This document shows positions 1 through 5,496 of a DNA stretch of 13,216 bases, one piece after another. Origin of the DNA: an uncultured Bacillus sp. (lineage in GTDB: Bacteria; Bacillota; Bacilli; Bacillales; Cytobacillaceae); contig CALGSR010000135.1 of assembly GCA_937902115.1 (NCBI GenBank), positions 1 through 13,216 of the forward strand, given 5' to 3'. Position 1 is the stretch's first letter. Each line of letters begins with the position of its first letter. The notes under the pieces were generated by a model. That model was not told the origin of the DNA, did no database searches, and worked only from the letters and a program-made list of their open reading frames with translations. A program made the position numbers and the translations under genes.

Positions 1-77
1 TTAATAATAAAACTTACGTTGACGTTTTTGTTTGTTTAGTTTTCAAAGAGCAATTTTTCCCATCGCTCAAAAGCGAC
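1..77 (-). other. rRNA operon leader, 5' part (16S lies beyond window)
   Basis: The minus strand downstream of the tandem promoters carries a typical Bacillus pre-16S leader. It has a boxA-like element followed by the A-rich stretch that commonly precedes 16S rRNA. The 16S 5' end is not present, so the operon continues past position 1. The assignment rests on the promoters, boxA and the conserved locus (pdaB next to an rrn operon, as in B. subtilis). An 83-codon open frame over this region is lysine-rich, has no ribosome binding site and overlaps both promoters, so it is not called. Confidence 0.75.
40..52 (-). promoter_or_regulatory. boxA antitermination element of the rRNA leader
   Basis: The minus strand reads TGCTCTTTGAAAA, close to the E. 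coli boxA (TGCTCTTTAACA) bound by NusB-NusE (S10) to protect rRNA transcripts from early termination. It lies about 25 nt downstream of the predicted P2 start, where boxA is expected. Confidence 0.7.
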
Positions 78-83
78 TTTACT

Positions 84-112
84 AATTTAACATGTTGTTT
101 TTGGAAAGTCAA
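84..112 (-). promoter_or_regulatory. rrn promoter P2 (sigma-A)
   Basis: On the minus strand the -35 is TTGACT (107-112), the spacer is exactly 17 bp and the -10 is TAAATT (84-89). The sequence after the -10, AGTAAAG, predicts a G start near position 77. This fits the GTP-sensing rRNA promoters known in B. subtilis. It is the promoter closer to 16S. Confidence 0.85.
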
Positions 113-176
113 TAACTTTTTAAAAACATTTTTTTGCTGCGTTTTGCTTTTCTTATGTTTTGCAGCGACGTTTACT

Positions 177-205
177 AATATAACAAGATGAACTTTATAA
201 GTCAA
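177..205 (-). promoter_or_regulatory. rrn promoter P1 (sigma-A)
   Basis: On the minus strand the -35 is TTGACT (200-205), the spacer is exactly 17 bp and the -10 is TATATT (177-182). The sequence after the -10 (AGTAAACGTCGC) nearly repeats that of P2 about 93 bp further on. The predicted start is a G near 169. It lies just past the stop codon of the small upstream gene. Confidence 0.85.
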
Positions 206-219
206 CACTTTTTTTGCAA

Positions 220-447
220 TTACTTTTGTTTCCTCTTTTGCCGTGGTCTCATATACCTTATACACTCCTTGTGCGTTGATATCCGTTTGAATAGAGAGTA
301 TAACACTTTATATCTCTCTTCCATTGCGTTTTTTACTAATTGATCAATACGGTGATCTCCTAGATCAAAGATAATCTCATCCATTTCCCTTTTTAATAAA
401 TATTGAATTTCCTTTACTTCCATTTCCCCTAACAGCATTCCAATCAT
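220..447 (-). CDS. Small conserved Bacillaceae protein of unknown function
   Basis: A 75-residue, charged, mostly helical protein without signal peptide or membrane segment. It begins MIGMLLGEMEVKEIQYLLKR and ends in a basic tail (RPRQKRKQK). I recall similar small proteins annotated as hypothetical next to pdaB and the rRNA operon in other Bacillus genomes, but I know no function. The ATG at 447 is preferred because AGGAGG (454-459) lies 7 nt upstream; a GTG one codon earlier would have only 4 nt. The gene ends 14 bp before rrn promoter P1, on the same strand. Good ribosome binding site, family-like sequence and codon use argue that it is real. No terminator is visible before P1, so its transcript may run into the rRNA operon. 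Confidence 0.75.
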   Translation of the reverse strand: MIGMLLGEMEVKEIQYLLKREMDEIIFDLGDHRIDQLVKNAMEERYKVLYSLFKRISTHKECIRYMRPRQKRKQK

Positions 448-543
448 CACTATTCCTCCTTGGATAAAAAGTTATATTGATTTTTTGAATTTTGGTTTAA
501 AGTAGTTTTCTCCAATCTTCCCCCTTTTTATGAATTATTTGGT

Positions 544-571
544 TCATTTTCTTTTTGCTTCCTCATAGGAT
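544..571 (+). promoter_or_regulatory. Possible sigma-E promoter for pdaB
   Basis: The -35-like TCATTTT (544-550), a 13-bp gap and the -10-like CATAGGAT (564-571) match the mother-cell sigma-E consensus (KMATATT, 13-14 bp, CATACAMT) at about 6 of 7 and 6 of 8 positions. It lies about 35 bp before the pdaB start. Mother-cell expression of pdaB in B. subtilis supports the call, but the match is only partial. Confidence 0.45.
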
Positions 572-605
572 TGAATAGGACTGTTTGGGACGAGGTGGTG
601 ATTGA

Positions 606-1358
606 ATGAACTTTTTTTATGTACTGAATGGAAAAGTCATTAAACAAATCTTAGTTATTGGTGTAGCTGCTTTCTTTACAGCATGGTTTTTATTTATAGG
701 TAATACGGTTCAGGTTCCTGTTTTCTCTACGAAAGACGGTCCAAAGGCGATATACAAAGGAGAAAAGGATGTGGCACTAACCTTCAATATTGGATGGGGG
801 GATGAAAAAGCAGAGCCTATTCTTGATACATTAAAAGAGCATGGGGTCAAATCAGCAACATTCTTTTTATCTGCATCGTGGGCAGAAAGACACCCAGATT
901 TAGTGAACCGCATTGCCAAAGAAGGCTATGAAATCGGGATGCTCGGTTATGAATATCTCGATTATTCGGAGGAAGAAGAAAAGAAAATCAGTCAAGATAT
1001 CGCCAAGGCTCAAACCGCTTTTAAAAAACTAAATATAAATAATATCAAGCTCCTGCGGGCACCAACCGGCCACTTTGATCAACTTACTTTAAAAATTGCC
1101 CAAAGATACGGATATACGATGGTCCACTGGAGCGTCGATTCCAAAGACTGGACGAACCCTGGAGTACGAGCAATTAATGAAAATGTCTCTAAAGCAAAAA
1201 AAGGGGATATTATTTTGCTCCATGCTTCAGATTCTGCAACCCAAACAGAAAAAGCACTTCCGCTCATTTTGGATACACTAAATAAAAAGGACCTTAAACT
1301 TGTTAAGGTCTCAGAAATGATTGCTAACGCAGAAACTAAAACAACAGAAATTAAATAA
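606..1358 (+). CDS. pdaB: Sporulation polysaccharide deacetylase-family protein PdaB
   Basis: 250 residues, close to B. subtilis PdaB (YbaN, about 254). It has an N-terminal membrane anchor (about 11-32) followed by a NodB-type domain on the outer side of the membrane. PdaB is needed late in sporulation for maintaining muramic-lactam cortex and stable spores. Motifs RAPTG (151-155), DW (181-182) and LLHAS (204-208) of the NodB fold are present. However, motif 1 reads TFNI (59-62) instead of TFDD, and motif 2 (110-117, IGMLGYEY) lacks both metal-binding histidines, so ordinary zinc-dependent deacetylation looks unlikely. B. subtilis PdaB, as I remember it, shares much of this divergence. The ribosome binding site GAGGTGGTG (592-600) fixes the ATG. 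It is transcribed towards kbaA and ends at a shared terminator. Confidence 0.93.
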   Translation: MNFFYVLNGKVIKQILVIGVAAFFTAWFLFIGNTVQVPVFSTKDGPKAIYKGEKDVALTFNIGWGDEKAEPILDTLKEHGVKSATFFLSASWAERHPDLVNRIAKEGYEIGMLGYEYLDYSEEEEKKISQDIAKAQTAFKKLNINNIKLLRAPTGHFDQLTLKIAQRYGYTMVHWSVDSKDWTNPGVRAINENVSKAKKGDIILLHASDSATQTEKALPLILDTLNKKDLKLVKVSEMIANAETKTTEIK

Positions 1359-1359
1359 A

Positions 1360-1399
1360 GAAAGGGCGGGAACCTCATTTCATAGTGTCCCGCCCTTTC
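1360..1399. terminator. Bidirectional terminator between pdaB and kbaA
   Basis: A 12-bp perfect stem, GAAAGGGCGGGA (1360-1371) with TCCCGCCCTTTC (1388-1399), and a 16-nt loop. It starts one base after the pdaB stop and lies between convergent genes. The minus side is followed by TTTATTT; the plus side has only a short pyrimidine tail, so it may work better for kbaA. Confidence 0.8.
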
Positions 1400-1433
1400 C
1401 TTATATGCAAATGATGCATCGTCCGAGTTGCTG

Positions 1434-2120
1434 TTATTTTTTTGCAGTTGTCTTTTTAGGAGCTGCTTTGCTTCCTTTTTCTTGAGCGCGTTCTTTTCTT
1501 TCTTGCTCTGATTTCTCATTCAGCTTATGAAGAATAAACAATTGATAGATGTTACATACTATCAGTGGAAAAATCATTAAATACACCCATCGCGGATCGT
1601 CTGTCCGTAAGGCAGGCACCCACTCGACGATTGTAATAACCGTCATGAAAAATACAGCTGGGATGAATGCACTTTTGTTCGTTTGTTTCACTTTAAAATA
1701 AGCGACGATTAACCCAACGATTAAAATCATGACAGCTGGAGCAAGATACAAAAGTATTCCTTCTCCGTTTTCCGCAAATGTTTTATAACGAAAATAAACC
1801 AAATCAAATAAAGCAAATAAAATAAGAACGACTTGAATTCCATTCCATAAGGAAGACGATTTAAAAATCCCCAGTCCAAAACGATGGACCGTTAAATAGG
1901 CGAAAAAACCCATTTGGCTGAGAACACTGAAAACCATCCCAAGAACAAACATCCAGATTACAGTTGCTAAAATCTTTAAAATAGCAAAATCCGTGAAATA
2001 TGGCAAAAACTCATTCCAGCGAACAATAAATGCTGTTAAGACCGTTACAACTCCTCCAACGAGCAGAGTAGTGAAAAATAATTTAACTACGTTTCGGCTT
2101 GTCACAAAAAAATCCCCCAT
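1434..2120 (-). CDS. kbaA: KinB-signalling pathway activation membrane protein KbaA
   Basis: About 228 residues with roughly six hydrophobic helices and a basic, lysine- and alanine-rich cytoplasmic tail. In B. subtilis KbaA (about 198 residues) is needed for activation of the sensor kinase KinB, which feeds the Spo0A phosphorelay at sporulation onset. The core (SQMGFFAYLTVHRFGLGIFK) and the distal WVPALR and NIYQLFILHKLNEKSEQER stretches match KbaA as I remember it. The extra length lies mostly in the tail. The start is uncertain: ATG at 2120 follows AAGGAAG with 9 nt spacing, while GTG at 2105 follows GGGGGA by 7 nt and aligns better with the family N-terminus (V-TSRNVVK). It is flanked by the oppositely oriented gerD and pdaB. 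Confidence 0.92.
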   Translation of the reverse strand: MGDFFVTSRNVVKLFFTTLLVGGVVTVLTAFIVRWNEFLPYFTDFAILKILATVIWMFVLGMVFSVLSQMGFFAYLTVHRFGLGIFKSSSLWNGIQVVLILFALFDLVYFRYKTFAENGEGILLYLAPAVMILIVGLIVAYFKVKQTNKSAFIPAVFFMTVITIVEWVPALRTDDPRWVYLMIFPLIVCNIYQLFILHKLNEKSEQERKERAQEKGSKAAPKKTTAKK

Positions 2121-2142
2121 TATGTATATCTTCCTTACTATG

Positions 2143-2148
2143 ATTGTA
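2143..2148 (-). promoter_or_regulatory. Candidate extended -10 for kbaA
   Basis: The minus strand has TGGTACAAT, an extended -10 (TGnTACAAT), just ahead of the kbaA ribosome binding site. No good -35 is visible at 16-18 bp, so this is a weak call. Confidence 0.35.
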
Positions 2149-2185
2149 CCAACCAAAACTTGAAAAATCTAGATTGAGGATGAAA

Positions 2186-2217
2186 TGAATAATCTAAACC
2201 AAATTTCCTCATTCTAA
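2186..2217 (+). promoter_or_regulatory. Sigma-G-type promoter for gerD
   Basis: TGAATA (2186-2191), an 18-bp spacer and CATTCTAA (2210-2217) match the forespore sigma-G consensus (TGAATA, 17-18 bp, CATACTA). It ends 32 bp before the gerD start, leaving room for the ribosome binding site at 2234-2240. gerD is a known sigma-G gene in B. subtilis. Confidence 0.72.
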
Positions 2218-2249
2218 GATTAGGATCAATCTGAAAGGAGCTATCGTTT

Positions 2250-2834
2250 ATGAAAAAAATATTTTCTTTGCTCCTCGCAATTCTTGCTCTTCTCCTTATT
2301 ACCGGTTGTAATCAGGAGGCTGCAAGCAACGGCGGCCAATTAGATTACGAGCAAACGAAAAAAATGGTCGTTGATATATTGAAAACCGATGAAGGGAAAA
2401 AGGCGATTCAAGAGGTCATGTCTGACGAGAAATTGAGGCAAGAACTTATTATGGATCAAACTATCGTCACAGATACGATTCAAACGACTTTGACAAGTGA
2501 AAAGGGGATCGATTTTTGGAAGAAAACTTTTCAGGACCCAAAGTTTGCTGAATCGATCGCAAAAAGTATGCAAAAAGAGCAAGAACAGGTATTAAAAAGT
2601 TTAATGAACGACCCGGATTACCGCGGAAAGTTAATTGAAGTGTTAAAGGATCCTGAATTAGCCAAGGAAATGAGCGATTTATTAAAAAGCAACGAATATC
2701 GGGAGCACTTAAAACAAGTAGTAACTGAAACAATTGAAAGCCCGCTTTATCAAACGAAAATACAGGAACTCCTTTTAAAAGCTGCCGAAGAAAAAGCAAA
2801 GGGCGGCGGGGAAAAGAAAGAAGAAAGTGCATAA
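2250..2834 (+). CDS. gerD: Spore germination lipoprotein GerD
   Basis: A 194-residue lipoprotein. The signal peptide (1-19) ends in the lipobox LITGC, with C20 as the lipidated cysteine. The mature part is nearly all helical and very charged, with repeated short units containing DP or DE turns, and ends in a lysine- and glutamate-rich tail. GerD sits in the spore inner membrane and clusters germinant receptors into the germinosome, which speeds nutrient-triggered germination; its core is known to form a helical trimer. Start fixed by AAAGGAG (2234-2240), 9 nt upstream. It is preceded by a sigma-G-like promoter and followed by its own terminator, so it forms a single-gene forespore unit between minus-strand kbaA and salA. 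Confidence 0.95.
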   Translation: MKKIFSLLLAILALLLITGCNQEAASNGGQLDYEQTKKMVVDILKTDEGKKAIQEVMSDEKLRQELIMDQTIVTDTIQTTLTSEKGIDFWKKTFQDPKFAESIAKSMQKEQEQVLKSLMNDPDYRGKLIEVLKDPELAKEMSDLLKSNEYREHLKQVVTETIESPLYQTKIQELLLKAAEEKAKGGGEKKEESA

Positions 2835-2842
2835 AATGGATT

Positions 2843-2877
2843 AACCCCTCAAACCTGTTTGGTTTGAGGGGTTTTTT
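2843..2877 (+). terminator. gerD rho-independent terminator
   Basis: CCCCTCAAACC (2845-2855) pairs perfectly with GGTTTGAGGGG (2861-2871) around a TGTTT loop, followed by six T (2872-2877). Flanking AA/TT pairs extend the stem. It may also stop salA transcription from the other side, though the T-run there is weak. Confidence 0.92.
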
Positions 2878-2906
2878 ATGAAGCTGGGACAAGGAACCCG
2901 GTCCCT

Positions 2907-3959
2907 TTACCCTAGAGCCTTAACGATTTTCCCAGCAATTTCTTTATAGATTTTGCCGATATGGTGATCCTCTTGATAAACAGAAGGAGCAAACTCCTCT
3001 TCATCCCAATCAGGCTGACCGAGTGGCAGCTGTCCAAGTACCTCTGTCTTTAGTTCTTCCGCAAGTCTTTCTCCGCCGCCTTGTCCGAATACATATTCTT
3101 TCTCACCGGTTACCTTACTTTCAAAATAAGACATATTCTCAATAACTCCCAGAATTTCATGCTCTGTCTTCAATGCCATAACTCCTGCACGTACTGCAAC
3201 AAAAGCAGCTGTTGGGTGTGGAGTCGTTACGATAATTTCCTTACATGCAGGCAGCATTTGGTGCAGATCAAGAGCCACATCCCCAGTACCTGGAGGAAGG
3301 TCAAGAAGAAGATAATCTAATTCTTCCCATTCCACTTCATTAAAGAAGCTATTCAACATTTTCCCAAGCATTGGTCCACGCCAAATTATTGGCGAATTAT
3401 CCTCTACAAAGAAGCCCATGGAAATGACTTGAACGCCAAACCGTTCCACAGGAAGAATCTTCTCCCCCCGAACAGATGGACGATCTTCAATCCCCATCAT
3501 ATCAGGTACACTGAAACCGTAAATATCAGCATCAATTAAACCGACTTTTTTTCCAAGACGTGCAAGGTTCACAGCCAGGTTCACAGAAACAGTAGATTTC
3601 CCTACACCGCCTTTACCGCTCGCAATCGCAATAAAGGTCGTTTTGTTCCCAGGCGCTAACAGGCCCTTTGTTTCCCCTGCTCCTGCCTCACGATGCTTTT
3701 GGAGCACCTCCTCTGGCAGCTCGCTAAAGCGAATCCCTACTGTTTGCGCACCTGCTCCCTTCAGGATATCGACAATTTGCGTCTGAAGCTGAAGCTGTTC
3801 AGCTGTTCCTGTTTTGGCTATAGCGACTTTTACACTTACGTGGTTCTTTTCCTCCTTTACCTTAATTTCTTCAATAGCATTTAATTCTGCTAATGATATA
3901 TGTAAGAAGGGTTCTTGCAATGAATTTAACAATTCTCTTGCTTGTTCTGCGGTAAACAT
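2907..3959 (-). CDS. salA: SalA, Mrp/ApbC-family P-loop ATPase regulator
   Basis: 350 residues; B. subtilis SalA (YbaL) has 352. The N-terminal domain (about 1-95) is MIP18/DUF59-like. The C-terminal part is a Mrp/NBP35-type ATPase with the deviant Walker A SGKGGVGKST (114-123), the switch region DADIYGFSVPDMMG, and LLLDLPPGTGD. In B. subtilis SalA represses scoC, raising exoprotease production and affecting competence. Mrp homologues usually act as iron-sulphur carriers through a C-terminal CxxC, but here the equivalent stretch (ENMSYFESKVTGE) has no cysteine, as in B. subtilis SalA. This favours a regulatory role. The ATG at 3959 is chosen because it puts EPFL at the same position as in SalA and has GGTG 6 nt upstream; TTG (3971) and GTG (3968) start codons upstream in frame are less likely. 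Confidence 0.93.
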   Translation of the reverse strand: MFTAEQARELLNSLQEPFLHISLAELNAIEEIKVKEEKNHVSVKVAIAKTGTAEQLQLQTQIVDILKGAGAQTVGIRFSELPEEVLQKHREAGAGETKGLLAPGNKTTFIAIASGKGGVGKSTVSVNLAVNLARLGKKVGLIDADIYGFSVPDMMGIEDRPSVRGEKILPVERFGVQVISMGFFVEDNSPIIWRGPMLGKMLNSFFNEVEWEELDYLLLDLPPGTGDVALDLHQMLPACKEIIVTTPHPTAAFVAVRAGVMALKTEHEILGVIENMSYFESKVTGEKEYVFGQGGGERLAEELKTEVLGQLPLGQPDWDEEEFAPSVYQEDHHIGKIYKEIAGKIVKALG

Positions 3960-3993
3960 ATTATGCACCAACCTTTTCGATCATCTAATTTTC

Positions 3994-4023
3994 AGTATAC
4001 CAACATAGATGGAACATCACCAA
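3994..4023 (-). promoter_or_regulatory. Candidate sigma-A promoter for salA
   Basis: On the minus strand: -35 TTGGTG (4018-4023), 18-bp spacer, and an extended -10 TGGTATACT with hexamer 3994-3999. It lies 35 bp upstream of the chosen salA start and downstream of the cwlD terminator, so salA probably has its own transcript. Confidence 0.5.
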
Positions 4024-4088
4024 TATTTGAATCACACATATGCAAATTCATTGTATTTTTTTAGTATGTTCAATACTCATATTTGTAT

Positions 4089-4115
4089 AAAGAAAAGACG
4101 TCCTAAAAGACGCCT
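4089..4115 (-). terminator. cwlD rho-independent terminator
   Basis: On the minus strand AGGCGTC pairs with GACGTCT (one G-U pair) around a TTTTAG loop, followed by TTTCTTTAT. The stem begins within the cwlD stop codon, so the gene and terminator overlap by two bases. Confidence 0.75.
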
Positions 4116-4833
4116 AATACACGATTTTAATTTCCTTTTCGTCTGTAAAATAGCGCAAAAGACCAAGGTAAATGGATTCTGCCAGCTTATTCTGGTAGGT
4201 ATCTTTTTTCAAATTTGCCTTTTCCGTTGGATTCGAGAGAAACCCTACCTCGACGAGAACCCCCGGCTTTTTCGCATGCTTGATAATATAAACGTTATTA
4301 ATCGGTTTTGCTTCCCTCGTTGTATTCTGTAAGTTTCGCTTAAATTCATCTTGAATAAATTTTGCTGCTCTTGCGTTTTCTTTATGATAAGGAGCATAAA
4401 ATGTCTGGGCACCGCTCCAGCGAGGAGAAGGGATAGAATTCAAATGAACACTGATAAAAAAGTCTGCCTCGGATTTATTTATAATTTCTAACCGTTTTTT
4501 CAAATCCTCTGTCTTTCGTTTACTGTACCCGCGAGTACTCTTAGCTGCCAGATCTTTATCCTCCTCGCGTGTCATAAGGACTAATGCCCCCTGCCCTTCA
4601 AGGTACTCTTTCATTTTTAAAGAAACCTTTAGTGCAATATCCTTTTCTAGAGCGTCCTCATCACCCGCCCCGCCATCAGGGCCTCCATGCCCCGGATCGA
4701 TCATTATAACCTTACCTGATAACGGCAAATTCCACGACTTCCATGTATTATCATCTGAAAAATCATATTGTAAAACAAAAAACAGGACGGCGAGTCCCAG
4801 CATAAATAAAATGACCTTCAACCTCTTTTTCAT
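4114..4833 (-). CDS. cwlD: N-acetylmuramoyl-L-alanine amidase CwlD
   Basis: 239 residues, the usual CwlD length (about 237 in B. subtilis). An N-terminal membrane anchor (about 5-22) is followed by an Amidase_3 domain. Its zinc ligands are visible: H49 in MIDPGHGG, E63 in ALEKDIAL and H130 in ISVHLNS. The catalytic glutamate is E195 in VLVEVGFLSN. CwlD removes peptides from muramic acid in the spore cortex, the first step of muramic delta-lactam synthesis (with PdaA), which marks the cortex for germination lytic enzymes. The ATG start is clear by homology, but the ribosome binding site is poor: the nearest G-rich run lies 14 nt upstream inside a long hairpin. It follows ybaK by 83 bp and ends in a terminator. 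Confidence 0.95.
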   Translation of the reverse strand: MKKRLKVILFMLGLAVLFFVLQYDFSDDNTWKSWNLPLSGKVIMIDPGHGGPDGGAGDEDALEKDIALKVSLKMKEYLEGQGALVLMTREEDKDLAAKSTRGYSKRKTEDLKKRLEIINKSEADFFISVHLNSIPSPRWSGAQTFYAPYHKENARAAKFIQDEFKRNLQNTTREAKPINNVYIIKHAKKPGVLVEVGFLSNPTEKANLKKDTYQNKLAESIYLGLLRYFTDEKEIKIVY

Positions 4834-4841
4834 CTTTTATA

Positions 4842-4897
4842 ATCAAGCCCCCCAAACTCGTCCTTCTCCAATAATATATGGGACGAGGGGGCTTGAT
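4842..4897 (-). repeat. Long inverted repeat in the ybaK-cwlD gap
   Basis: ATCAAGCCCC (4842-4851) pairs with GGGGCTTGAT (4888-4897), and CTCGTCC (4857-4863) with GGACGAG (4881-4887). This makes 17 base pairs with a 5-nt bulge and a 17-nt loop. Neither strand has a T-run after the hairpin, so it does not look like a terminator. On the minus strand it ends 8 nt before the cwlD start codon and contains the only purine-rich run that could bind the ribosome. Confidence 0.8.
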
Positions 4898-4916
4898 AGA
4901 ACACTAAAAAGAGCGG

Positions 4917-5360
4917 CTAATGAAGCCTTAATTTAATCCGTTTTTCTCCTTTATAAAAACCATCCATCCACCAGCTGTTAATATACTGTTCGCAAAGATA
5001 ATAAAGCGACTCGCTCATAACTCCTTCATCACCATTGCCCCAGTAAAGCATAAAGTTATATAGTGTATCGACGAGATGTTTCTCCTCATCCTGACAGCGC
5101 AGCTTTACCTGTTCAGCCTCTTCCCCGTACAGACCAAAACGGCTCAAGCGGGCTCCTAATAAGAAGGATTCAATCGCCACATCATAACAAGCTTCTTCTA
5201 TTCCATGATTCATAATCAGACTCTGTGTGAAGCGGAAAGAACCAAAAAATTGCTTCACCCTTTCCTTTAATACCTTTAATGATACTTCACGCAGAACCGA
5301 CTTCTCGTAGTTCATCTGCTTCATTCTTTTTTTCTCAGCAAAAGACGTAATGACATTCAC
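4917..5360 (-). CDS. ybaK: YbaK, DUF2521-family protein of unknown function
   Basis: 147 residues, the same length as I recall for B. subtilis YbaK, which sits in the same place before cwlD. It is a soluble, helical protein with no signal peptide, a basic N-terminal stretch, and aromatic residues near the C-terminus (YINSWWMDGFYKGEKR). Function is unknown; in B. subtilis it is cotranscribed with cwlD, suggesting sporulation-linked expression. The GTG at 5360 is preferred: AAGAGGTG lies 9 nt upstream, whereas the in-frame GTG at 5372 is itself part of that ribosome binding sequence. The new N-terminus (MNVITSF) also fits the family length. I could not find a convincing sigma-E promoter in the 136 bp upstream. 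Confidence 0.9.
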   Translation of the reverse strand: MNVITSFAEKKRMKQMNYEKSVLREVSLKVLKERVKQFFGSFRFTQSLIMNHGIEEACYDVAIESFLLGARLSRFGLYGEEAEQVKLRCQDEEKHLVDTLYNFMLYWGNGDEGVMSESLYYLCEQYINSWWMDGFYKGEKRIKLRLH

Positions 5361-5496
5361 AGCTATGTTCACCTCTTAGCTGTAGTTTTCAACTATGGGA
5401 AAGCCGTCATTCATGAAGAGGCTTTGTTTTGATTGCCAATTATTATTCAGTATGAAAAGTAATGTAGAGGCAAAAGAACCCTTAATAAACTAGAGA

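Noticed and set aside
14..265. 83-codon minus-strand frame, lysine-rich
   Set aside because: It overlaps both rrn promoters and the boxA leader, has no ribosome binding site, and its composition reflects AT-rich leader DNA.
1079..1519. 146-codon minus-strand frame across pdaB and kbaA
   Set aside because: It is antisense to pdaB, crosses the intergenic terminator, and overlaps kbaA in another frame.
2467..2892. 141-codon frame antisense to gerD
   Set aside because: A shadow of gerD; it runs through the gerD terminator and has no ribosome binding site or recognisable domain.
5390..5440. Hairpin AAAGCC/GGCTTT upstream of ybaK as a terminator for the MrpR-like gene
   Set aside because: The stem is only 6 bp with a 14-nt loop, and the T-rich tail is on the plus strand, where no gene ends.
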